NCBI RefSeq assembly: GCF_026314295.1
Contig: NZ_CP111108.1
Location: forward strand, 682,001-746,000
DNA from: Caproicibacterium sp. BJN0003
GTDB lineage: Bacteria; Bacillota; Clostridia; Oscillospirales; Acutalibacteraceae
Direction of reading: 5' to 3'
DNA: 64,000 nt
Below the pieces are notes generated by a model that worked only from the letters and a program-made list of their open reading frames with translations, did no database searches and was not told the DNA's origin. Shown here piece by piece: positions 43,149 to 51,300 of this stretch (position 1 is its first letter; every line of letters starts with the position of its first letter). Made by a program: the position numbers and the translations under genes.

Positions 43149-46040
43149 ATGGACAAGTTTTCTATTATTAATTATCAAGGTGGCAAAGGTAACCTCGATA
43201 ATTTTATTTATCATAATATTGAACCTTATATCCCAAACGGTAAGGTATTTCTGGATATTTTTTGTGGAGCGGGAGCAGTAAGTAATACATTTAGAGGAAC
43301 ACATCAGGTATACGCAAATGATGTTGAGCAATATGCAAGCATAATTGCTGATTCAATATTGAACAAGCCGGATTTTTCGAAAGTAAGCAATTTTTCCTCC
43401 AAATTTACAAATCTTTTTGAAAAAAACTTAAAAGCTATTGCTTTACCACTCACTAGATATATTAGCTTAGAAGAAAAGTATTTAACGGAATGCAACCAAG
43501 AGAAACTACTGACTCTTTATAAAAAATATCCTACAGTTTGGAACAATGGATATTCAGATATAATTCACCATAAATTAACTGTTAAAGCAATAAGGGCGGA
43601 AGGAAATTATTATCTCTTTTCTACTTATTACGCAGGCAACTATTTCGGTATTAAACAAGCTGTTGAAATTGATGCATTAGTTAAGACAATTCATAAACAA
43701 AATAAGGAGTTTCAGAACCCTTTATTTTCTTGCTTATTTTATGCAATTAAAGAAACAGTGTTCTCAAAAGATGGTCATATGGCCCAGCCATTAAATCCAG
43801 AAAAGAATATTGATCGTTTATTTTCGCTAAGGGAGAAGAGTATTTATGATTTGTTTATACATAAATACAATGAATATATTATGCTTCCTTTATCAAAATT
43901 TAATGGGAAAAATATTGTAACCAATTATGATTTTGAAGATTTATTAAAGACTAAAGTTATTAATAACGTCGGCTTGATATATGCTGATCCACCATATACA
44001 GATATGCAATATTCACGATATTATCATTTACTAAATGTTGCCGCAAAGTATAATTATCCTGAATTGACAAAAAATGCATCTGGAAACTATACCAGAGGCT
44101 TATATACAGAAGGACGATTTCAATCTAAGCTTAGCCAACGTAGTGGTGCAAAAGCACAACTAGAAGATCTGATTTTATTTTGCAAGAAACAAAACATCAA
44201 TTTAGCTTTAAGTTACGCATATCCACAAAACACAAAAACACAAGCAACAGACAGATATACTGTATCGATTGATGAATTAATTGATATGGCAAAGAACGCA
44301 TATGGCGAAGAAAAAGTTCATGTAACAAATCAAACATATAATCATGCTAACAATCGAAACAGTTCGCCTAAAAAGGTTTTGGAATATTTGATTATTTGTG
44401 GTGATAAAAGGAATCAACAAATTGACATTGAAAAGCTGAAAACAGAATTAAGTAATATAATACCAAGCAAAAAAAATCCAATGTATGATTCTCATCTTTA
44501 CTGGTCCCAAAAACCATATAATGTCTGTGACATACTAATAAAATCCATGACCCAAAAAGGGGATGTTGTTTTTGATCCGTTTTTAGGTTCAGGAGTAACT
44601 ACCCTAGAAGCTATTAAAAATGGAAATGATAGAAAGGGAATTGGATGTGATATAAATGATATGCCAATTTTTATTTCGGATGTTCTTCTTTCGCTGAATA
44701 ACACAAAGGGCGTTAAGGAAATATTGGATGGATTTATTAAACAGATTCAAAGCTTGAATAGATATTACTATACTAAATGTCCATTCTGTGGGAAAGACGC
44801 AATCATTTCTAAAACTGTATTTGATAAACCAGACAGGAAGGGAAACATATATAAAATAAAATCAATAAGTTATAAGTGTACATGTTCTTCGACAATAAAA
44901 ACGGATATATCTGCTATAGATGTTCAAAAAATGACAAAAAAGTATAGTCTAAAAAATATAAAGAATATTGAGTTATTGCAAAATTCTAAAATAGCAGTTA
45001 CTGATAAAGATAATTTATCGAATATTTTTACGGGAAGAAATATGCACGTTTTAGATAAAGTTCTTGATATTATTAACACTTATGATACATCATATCAAAA
45101 CATTCTGAAGTACATTTTGATGTCAATACTTCATTTGTGCAAAATAACAGATAAACATTCTAATTCTCAATGGCCATTGTGGATACCAAAGGTGGATTGC
45201 GTTGAAAAAAATGTTATTGAATTACTTATAAAGAAAGTCAAGAAGTTTTCAGATGTAATTGAATATATGAAGGAAAACTATGATAAAGCTAAAATTGTAG
45301 AAAACTTCACAAAATTATCAAATGGTTCATGTTATTTGCTTGAGAAAGGATGTCAAAACATAACAAAAAATGATGTTCCTGATGACAGTGTGGATTTAAT
45401 TATTACTGATCCCCCCTATTTGGAACAGGTCCTTTATTCAGAATATATGCAACTGTATAAGCCATTCCTGGGATTGAATTATAATCTGTCTGATGAAATT
45501 GTAGTATCTTCATCCCCTTCAAGGAAAAAATCCAAAGATGATTATTTTACTTTGCTTGATCAGGCTTTTCAAATGTGCTCTGACAAACTAAAGCTTAATC
45601 ATTACATGTGCTTATATTTTCACGATAGTAATCTTGAAGTATGGAATAAATTAATTTATATTTTGGAAAAGAACCATTTTCGTTTCGTTTCACAGATTCA
45701 CATCGATAAAACGAATACATTAAAAAACATTATTAGTCCAAAGAAATCACTAAATGGCGATTCGGTGTTGTTCTTTATTAAGGACAATGCAGTAATTTCA
45801 CATAGAGCCAATGAAGGTATAGAAGAAATAGAACAAAATATTGTTAGACAAAGCAAATATATGGTCAAAACTAACACTGCACTATCTACACCTGAATTAT
45901 ATGATAATGGAATTATGGAAATTTTGATACAAAATGGCTGGCTAGAGAAACTGTCAGAGAAGTATAGTTCCTTGGTTGATATATTTGAAAAGCATTTACT
46001 TTGGAATTCAAACTTATCAAAGTGGGTAACACAAAAATGA
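43149..46040 (+). CDS. Two-module DNA methyltransferase (D12-type plus COG1743-like)
   Basis: A 963-aa protein with two complete-looking methylase modules. Module 1 (about 1-420) is D12/Dam-like: INYQGGKGN (about 7), motif I FLDIFCGAGAVSN (about 33), motif IV YADPPYTDMQYS (about 277), implying N6-adenine methylation. Module 2 (about 440-930): YWSQKPYNV (about 450), motif I FDPFLGSGVTTLEA (about 473), a zinc-knuckle pair CPFCG ... CTC (about 543-577), motif IV ITDPPYLEQVLYSEY (about 752) and SSPSRKKSKDDYF. Module 2 shares its motif series with the convergent neighbour. ATG 43149 fits GAAAGG better than ATG 43143. Likely the modification half of a restriction-modification pair. Confidence 0.85.
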   Translation: MDKFSIINYQGGKGNLDNFIYHNIEPYIPNGKVFLDIFCGAGAVSNTFRGTHQVYANDVEQYASIIADSILNKPDFSKVSNFSSKFTNLFEKNLKAIALPLTRYISLEEKYLTECNQEKLLTLYKKYPTVWNNGYSDIIHHKLTVKAIRAEGNYYLFSTYYAGNYFGIKQAVEIDALVKTIHKQNKEFQNPLFSCLFYAIKETVFSKDGHMAQPLNPEKNIDRLFSLREKSIYDLFIHKYNEYIMLPLSKFNGKNIVTNYDFEDLLKTKVINNVGLIYADPPYTDMQYSRYYHLLNVAAKYNYPELTKNASGNYTRGLYTEGRFQSKLSQRSGAKAQLEDLILFCKKQNINLALSYAYPQNTKTQATDRYTVSIDELIDMAKNAYGEEKVHVTNQTYNHANNRNSSPKKVLEYLIICGDKRNQQIDIEKLKTELSNIIPSKKNPMYDSHLYWSQKPYNVCDILIKSMTQKGDVVFDPFLGSGVTTLEAIKNGNDRKGIGCDINDMPIFISDVLLSLNNTKGVKEILDGFIKQIQSLNRYYYTKCPFCGKDAIISKTVFDKPDRKGNIYKIKSISYKCTCSSTIKTDISAIDVQKMTKKYSLKNIKNIELLQNSKIAVTDKDNLSNIFTGRNMHVLDKVLDIINTYDTSYQNILKYILMSILHLCKITDKHSNSQWPLWIPKVDCVEKNVIELLIKKVKKFSDVIEYMKENYDKAKIVENFTKLSNGSCYLLEKGCQNITKNDVPDDSVDLIITDPPYLEQVLYSEYMQLYKPFLGLNYNLSDEIVVSSSPSRKKSKDDYFTLLDQAFQMCSDKLKLNHYMCLYFHDSNLEVWNKLIYILEKNHFRFVSQIHIDKTNTLKNIISPKKSLNGDSVLFFIKDNAVISHRANEGIEEIEQNIVRQSKYMVKTNTALSTPELYDNGIMEILIQNGWLEKLSEKYSSLVDIFEKHLLWNSNLSKWVTQK

Positions 46041-46069
46041 GTGGCGTTTGCCACTCATTTTTGTGTTAC
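46026..46069. terminator. Bidirectional terminator shared by the convergent pair
   Basis: A perfect 20-bp stem (GTAACACAAAAATGAGTGGC, 46026-46045) with a 4-nt loop and its complement at 46050-46069, A-rich on one side and T-rich on the other. It contains the stop codon of the methylase (46038-46040) and touches the stop codon of the opposing gene (46069-46071), so it can end transcription in both directions. Confidence 0.9.
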
Positions 46070-48462
46070 TACAATTTGGACAATCCGTTGTAATACTCAC
46101 CTGGGAAATATTGGTCAAGTTTTTTCATAAAAGCATTTCCATCAATTATATCAACTTCAAAATCACGTGCAGCATTTCGACCATCTTCAGTATATCCTGA
46201 TGTAGTAATACAAATGGATTTATCATATTGTCTTCTACATCTTTCAGCATATAAACGTTGAATCGGTGTTGAACCAACATTGGAAGCCCATCTTTTACAT
46301 TGGAAAATATAATGATGTTTTTTACCTGAGATCGATTTAGATGCGATAAGATCAACACCCAGGTCTCCAGCACCACCAATCACAATTACGTCATCATAAC
46401 CATCTGCACGAAGTAAACGTTTAGTAAGTACTTCAAAATCAGATCCAGATAAAGTAGAGATATCAATAGCATTTTCGCTTGGCTTGGTAATATCTTTTTT
46501 TTCAATATAGTATTGGCCACTTCTCTTACAGTAATTTAAAATCAAGCGTTCTATTTCTTTTTGATGATTTTTATCATCAAGTAATTGAGTTATAGTCTTT
46601 GGATTACCATCACAAAGAGAATTGACTAATTCAAAATAAATATCTTCAAGTACAAATCTACCTTTATCTCGCAACAGACAATGAATATAGATTGGAATTA
46701 AGTCATAGAGCTTTGTAAAGAGATCTGTTTCATCTTCAATCTCTAAATATAACTGATTGTTATCTATTTGTACAAAGCCATTATCAACAACAAAGTTTTC
46801 TTTGATTATATCAACTATTCGGTCCTTATCTTTGTTACTGGCAATTATTCGATATTTTAACTTCATATCATTGCAGACTAATAAAACAGCATTTGATAGC
46901 GTAACCGAGTCTGTTGAATGTACAAGAGACGAATAAACTTTTTTAATTAGTTGAAATTCATAATTTTCTGAGTCTATATACCAATAACACTTTTCTTTCG
47001 GAAGTTTTACAAAAACAACGATCATTTCATTAATCAAAGTATTAAGAAACGCTGATTGTTTGCGTAATGTGGGATCACTTTTCTCTACACTAACTTGATA
47101 TGCATATTCAAAACCATTCTTTCTTGCAAGATTAATGATTTCAATATAGGTTTTAAAATACTTTTCTTTGCCTAACTTTAGCGTTAGAAACACTAGTCCA
47201 TTTGACTTCAATACGGTGTTAAAGTGAAAAAACATATTATCTATATCTGTATAATATGAGTCCAAAGTTCCTTTATTCTTACGTGAAGGTGCATTAGTCA
47301 AAACTATTTCTTTATCTAACATATCTTTTGTAAGTTGATACGATTGGCTATCATAAAATCTATATAACCAAATACGAAATAGTTGATTTCTCTCAAGATA
47401 TGGAACTTGATCTGTATATGGGAAATCGGTATAAATAATGTCAACATTTAACGCTGGATGTGTTTCAATAAAAGTAGCATAATCTTGATTGTATAATTCA
47501 TTTGTTGTTTTAATAGCACCTTTTTTATTACTGGCTTGATGTGTTTTAAAAGTGCAATAATTATTATATTTTTTTTCAAACAAGAGCCACACATTCATAT
47601 CTTGTGCTTTATGACCAACAACATGATAAAGAATGTCAGTGCTCGAACCATACATAGCAATTCGGGAGAGTGCAATAGATGCAACAAATAGTTGTTCCAA
47701 AACATCTCGCTCTTTACAAGCCGGTTCCTTATTAATTGTCTCTTGAATCATAATCAAAGCCACTTTGTTTCTATGAGTAAAGATTCTGCCATATTTATCA
47801 GCACCCGTAGAACGAGTTATATTAATTCGGCTGTTTTCTATATAACAGTCATTAGGAAATTTTGATACGTCTATCTTTTCAACAGATTTGATTTTTTTAA
47901 GATCAAAGAGTTCAAATTTCTTTGCCTTTTTTTTGCAAACTGGACACTTTTTGATTAGTTTTACATTATTACCGTTTTCATTTTCTCGATTTTTTAAAGG
48001 GCTATATAGACCTTCCTCACCATCATCTGGATCAAATAGTAATTTTGATATATAATTTTTTACACCACAACACTCTGTTTCATATAAATCCATTACCTTT
48101 GCACGCACTTTATTTGAAACATCTTCAAAAAGAAGAGATAGTTTAGGCATATTAATATCTTCAATTAAAGTGTTTGTTGCATTAAATGTATAGTTATCTA
48201 TTTCAGTACCAATAACTTTATCGGCTATGCCCTGTGCGGCTAGTACAAAAGAGCCAGATCCATAAAATGGATCGAATACAGTTATGCCTTTATTGTTATC
48301 AATAATCGCAGATAATATATTATGTGCTATATTTGGAGATTTACGACCTTTGAAATTATAAATTATTTTTAATTCATTAGGAATGGTATTGGGGGTATTC
48401 GATATAGACTCTTTAATTTTTAAGATTTTGTTCATTGTAATCTTATCAATTTTCTTTTTCAC
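46069..48462 (-). CDS. Methyltransferase-like protein fused to an Mrr-type restriction nuclease
   Basis: A 797-aa protein from GTG 48462 (AGGAGG 8 nt upstream). The N-terminal methylase-like part: motif I ITVFDPFYGSGSFVLAA (about 60-76), zinc knuckle CPVCKKKAKKFELF (about 171), motif IV position YTDFPYTDQVPYLE (about 340), where DPPY is replaced by DFPY, then NAPSRKNKG as in the neighbour's module 2. Middle region about 480-650 unassigned. C-terminal Mrr-like PD-(D/E)xK nuclease (about 668-780): GSDFEVLTKRLLRADGYDD, GDLGVDLIAS, FQCKRW. Inference: the altered motif IV turns the methylase fold into a DNA-reading domain for the nuclease. Convergent with its probable partner methylase. Confidence 0.85.
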   Translation of the reverse strand: MKKKIDKITMNKILKIKESISNTPNTIPNELKIIYNFKGRKSPNIAHNILSAIIDNNKGITVFDPFYGSGSFVLAAQGIADKVIGTEIDNYTFNATNTLIEDINMPKLSLLFEDVSNKVRAKVMDLYETECCGVKNYISKLLFDPDDGEEGLYSPLKNRENENGNNVKLIKKCPVCKKKAKKFELFDLKKIKSVEKIDVSKFPNDCYIENSRINITRSTGADKYGRIFTHRNKVALIMIQETINKEPACKERDVLEQLFVASIALSRIAMYGSSTDILYHVVGHKAQDMNVWLLFEKKYNNYCTFKTHQASNKKGAIKTTNELYNQDYATFIETHPALNVDIIYTDFPYTDQVPYLERNQLFRIWLYRFYDSQSYQLTKDMLDKEIVLTNAPSRKNKGTLDSYYTDIDNMFFHFNTVLKSNGLVFLTLKLGKEKYFKTYIEIINLARKNGFEYAYQVSVEKSDPTLRKQSAFLNTLINEMIVVFVKLPKEKCYWYIDSENYEFQLIKKVYSSLVHSTDSVTLSNAVLLVCNDMKLKYRIIASNKDKDRIVDIIKENFVVDNGFVQIDNNQLYLEIEDETDLFTKLYDLIPIYIHCLLRDKGRFVLEDIYFELVNSLCDGNPKTITQLLDDKNHQKEIERLILNYCKRSGQYYIEKKDITKPSENAIDISTLSGSDFEVLTKRLLRADGYDDVIVIGGAGDLGVDLIASKSISGKKHHYIFQCKRWASNVGSTPIQRLYAERCRRQYDKSICITTSGYTEDGRNAARDFEVDIIDGNAFMKKLDQYFPGEYYNGLSKL

Positions 48463-48691
48463 TATTTGTTCCTCCTAATTAATTTATATTGTCGTATATC
48501 TGCATTTGAAACCATATTATTTAAACATTTCAGTGCCAAAAATCGAGGGGTTGTATTCATAAAGTATAACTTCAGGGAATCAACACTTCCAGGACTAAAA
48601 CAATAAAAGTTTTATCTGGTTAAGAATGTACCTTTATGTTTGAAATCATTTTTAAGCAACCCATAATTATTATAACGAAAATGCCTTTATT

Positions 48692-48840
48692 GCGTTAATA
48701 ATACTCTTAAATACCATAAAATGGAACACTTTATACAAAAATTCGTCATGATTCAACATAATTGAAATGGAGCAATTAGACGTATTAACAAAAAAATCCC
48801 CCAGTCGTCCTAATGAAAAGGATAGCTGGGGGATCGCTTT
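48692..48840. repeat. Dispersed hairpin repeat, copy A (also prophage 2 lysis terminator)
   Basis: The 36-bp core at 48692-48727 and its continuation to about 48782 match copy B. The hairpin ATCCCCCAG ... CTGGGGGAT at 48785-48840 matches copy F. On the minus strand the hairpin is followed by T7, so it terminates the holin transcript. The remaining gap 48463-48691 shows no gene. Confidence 0.78.
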
Positions 48841-48851
48841 ACTTATCTATA

Positions 48852-49316
48852 TTATTTTTGATTGCTGGCATCATCCGGCACCTGAGAATCGACCTTGCTT
48901 TTTAGCATGGACACCAGCCGCCCTAAAAATCCAGGGAGCGGTACTCCAATATCTCCAATGTTCTCTAGGATGCTAATTAACTCGTTGCAGATCAACCAAA
49001 CAGCTACTAGGGATGCAATCAGCATCGGAAGATGAATGGTCATGCCTAGTTTGTCACCTGCATAAACAAGAAGCCAGTCAAGCACGGCACCGACCGCCAC
49101 CAGCAGCCACATGCAAACTTTTTTTGAAATTCCTTGAATCCCTCGATAGCTGCTAATCTTTTGGCCGCGCCTTGAAGCTGCCGCTAATCCGGTGACATAA
49201 TCAATCAAATTGCAAATGACCAGTACCAGCATCGGCACGGCAAGTTCTCCAAGCCAGGACGCCAACACTCCCACGACGGCAGTAAATACCGCCTTCGTTT
49301 TTGTTAATGTATCCAT
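48852..49316 (-). CDS. Phage holin of prophage 2
   Basis: A 154-aa membrane protein (AVPMLVLVICNLIDYVTGLA; VCMWLLVAVGAVLDWLLVYA; IASLVAVWLICNELISIL) of the toxin-secretion/phage-lysis holin family, related in plan to the prophage 1 holin but clearly divergent. Last gene of the prophage 2 late operon. GAGGAGAG lies about 11 nt before the ATG. Confidence 0.9.
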   Translation of the reverse strand: MDTLTKTKAVFTAVVGVLASWLGELAVPMLVLVICNLIDYVTGLAAASRRGQKISSYRGIQGISKKVCMWLLVAVGAVLDWLLVYAGDKLGMTIHLPMLIASLVAVWLICNELISILENIGDIGVPLPGFLGRLVSMLKSKVDSQVPDDASNQK

Positions 49317-49337
49317 TTTATTTTTTCTCTCCTCTTT

Positions 49338-50294
49338 TTATGCGACCGTCATCTGGAAACGGTCGATTGTATTGCCGTACTTCCCGGAAAATCCGTCCAT
49401 ACCGTCTCCGGTATTGTCGTCGATTTGTTCTTCATACCAGGACTGCAAATTTGGACTGACCTTGTAATGGGCGCAGCGGAGCGGGCACATGCCGGCAGGG
49501 GAGTAATAATATACCTCGATAGCGTCGATCTCTTGGCCGTTGCCTGCATATCCGTTGTTGTCGTCATTGATGTCGTATCCAGTTACCCACGGCAGCCAGT
49601 CACTGCCGCATACATGGACACGGTACCGGATGGCTCCCTGGGTTACACCGATTGCAACGTCTGTAATCTTGTGCCCCCGCACACCGCCAAAGTCGTTGTC
49701 GTCCCAAATTTCACTGAGCCAGCCGTCCTCTTTAGTGCGCACACGATAGGCAGCACTGACTTTTCCCGTATTATCAATGGGGGAGCTGGCAGCACTGACA
49801 ATATCAGACGGAGTATTTCCTGACATATAGGACTGCACCATTTCTACAAATCGTCCCCAGCCGCGGTCAAGTGTCCGATGGGGGCAATACTTGTCCATAT
49901 AATCCTGGTGTTTTGTGAGCCGATCAATGCCCCAGCCATACTTATTGAGGAGCATAGCCGCCAGCTGCGCACCGCTGCGCTCTGCGACGTCAAAACGTTC
50001 TCCACCGGATAAACTGTAGCAAATTTCAATCGCGATTCCCTGACGGTTTCCGGGGCCGTTTCCGTCGCCTGCATGCCAGGCATTCCGGTTTTCAGGAATT
50101 CCCTGCACAACTTCCTGGTCGTCAACTGCATAGTGGAAAGAGCATTCGTTGTTGTTGCCAATCATGTAAGCGATCTCGTTGCGTGCGGATGCGTCGTTAT
50201 ATGTATTATGGATTACGATGCGGGTTGGAGCCATGGGGTAGGGGCATTTGATCCCATATTTTTCGGGCGGGCAAAGCATTTGTATGATATCCAT
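49338..50294 (-). CDS. Endolysin: Amidase_2 with C-terminal ChW-like binding domain
   Basis: A 318-aa amidase. The catalytic part (about 20-150) shows TRIVIHNTYND, FHYAVDDQEVVQGIP, WHAGDGNG and HQDYMDKYCPHRTL, with the His/Cys-type zinc residues of N-acetylmuramoyl-L-alanine amidases. The C-terminal region (about 185-290: YRVRTKEDGWLSEIWD; GSDWLPWVTGYD) resembles the clostridial hydrophobic-W wall-binding repeats rather than the LysM used by prophage 1. It overlaps the preceding small gene by one base. Confidence 0.92.
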   Translation of the reverse strand: MDIIQMLCPPEKYGIKCPYPMAPTRIVIHNTYNDASARNEIAYMIGNNNECSFHYAVDDQEVVQGIPENRNAWHAGDGNGPGNRQGIAIEICYSLSGGERFDVAERSGAQLAAMLLNKYGWGIDRLTKHQDYMDKYCPHRTLDRGWGRFVEMVQSYMSGNTPSDIVSAASSPIDNTGKVSAAYRVRTKEDGWLSEIWDDNDFGGVRGHKITDVAIGVTQGAIRYRVHVCGSDWLPWVTGYDINDDNNGYAGNGQEIDAIEVYYYSPAGMCPLRCAHYKVSPNLQSWYEEQIDDNTGDGMDGFSGKYGNTIDRFQMTVA

Positions 50295-50389
50295 TATTCT
50301 GCATCTCCTTTTTCAGCTTCCTGGTGATCAATTTCTTTTTCAGCCTCTTTATAGAGGTCGTCAGTATAAATAACGACTTTGGTATCCAT
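50294..50389 (-). CDS. Small 31-aa acidic phage protein
   Basis: Starts at ATG 50389 behind AAGGAGG and stops in TAATG overlapping the endolysin start. Begins MDTKVVIYTDDLYKEAEKEI; very acidic, helical. It is too short for family assignment. Gene coupling on both sides and the SD support expression. Confidence 0.55.
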   Translation of the reverse strand: MDTKVVIYTDDLYKEAEKEIDHQEAEKGDAE

Positions 50390-50403
50390 GATTTTCATCC
50401 TCC

Positions 50404-51285
50404 TTATTGTGTATCGTGCCTTTTCCCGCTTGCATCGTAAGCTGAGATCAAGACAAAGTGGGGCTTTCCGCTGCCGTCATAGGCAGTTACGAGTCCAACG
50501 TGTTTTTTCCCGGCTGAGTCGTACACCGTGATCACGCCTGATTTAACCTCCACGCCAATCCAGCAAATGGGGGAGGATGGATAAGATCCGTACCACTCGT
50601 GAACTTCCCAGACAGCGTAATACACCCAGCCTTTTTTAAAATTCTTATTGGCTTCTAATATCCGCTTGTAGTAATTGTCTTTACCGTACTGGTCAAGTAT
50701 TTTGCTTGGCACCGTCTGGATACTTGTTCCGGATCCAACATACAGCCGCGCGCCGAGTCCGTCAGTAACCTCAAAATGGTCAAAGTTTGCATTGCCCTGC
50801 GTGCTGGATTTTGTCCACGATAACGTGATCGCCATCCCAATCGGAACTTGTGTTTTAGATACTTTGGCGGACGGGACACCGGCAGGATAATAAGGTCGTG
50901 CGGGAATTGTAAGAGTTCCATAAACCTCGCCGTTGTTGCCGGCAGGGCCGTATCCGTTGACCGTATCGCCCCAGTATTTCCCGAATACGGTAACATCATA
51001 ATCACTGTCATTTCGGCTAAAGTCCCAGGAGCCTTCCACTTGCCCAACCCAGTTTCCGTTTCCACTGTAAATCCCTTCTCCGTCTGCGCTGTAGCTCTCA
51101 ACGCCGCACTGCGTATGGACACCATATTCACTCATCCCGCCATTGATACAGGCAGTGGATGCATGTACATGTACCCGGGCAACGGTTTCACTGATAATTT
51201 CGACGGATGCGGATAAGTATGCTTGGGTTGTGCTGCTGCCCCAGGAATAGCTGTAGTCACTATTGCCGCCATACCATTCAGCCAC
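50404..51285 (-). CDS. Prophage 2 virion protein with Fn3-like domain
   Basis: A 293-aa protein from GTG 51285. The N-terminal half is beta-rich, with many Ser/Thr/Tyr and Gly (SYSWGSSTTQAYLSASVEI). A Fn3-like segment (TLSWTKSSTQGNANFDHFEV, about 150-215) resembles the domains of the prophage 1 fibre at 14562-16265. The C-terminus has three short 'YD-SGK' repeats (VYDSAGKKHVG, AYDGSGKPHF, AYDASGKRHD). Probably a tail-tip or receptor-contact protein; lies between fibre and lysis genes. Confidence 0.65.
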   Translation of the reverse strand: MAEWYGGNSDYSYSWGSSTTQAYLSASVEIISETVARVHVHASTACINGGMSEYGVHTQCGVESYSADGEGIYSGNGNWVGQVEGSWDFSRNDSDYDVTVFGKYWGDTVNGYGPAGNNGEVYGTLTIPARPYYPAGVPSAKVSKTQVPIGMAITLSWTKSSTQGNANFDHFEVTDGLGARLYVGSGTSIQTVPSKILDQYGKDNYYKRILEANKNFKKGWVYYAVWEVHEWYGSYPSSPICWIGVEVKSGVITVYDSAGKKHVGLVTAYDGSGKPHFVLISAYDASGKRHDTQ

Positions 51286-51300
51286 CTAAATCACTTCCAA

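Noticed and set aside
48767-48976. 69-codon plus-strand ORF over the prophage 2 lysis terminator
   Set aside because: Antisense to the holin 3' end and built largely from the hairpin repeat.
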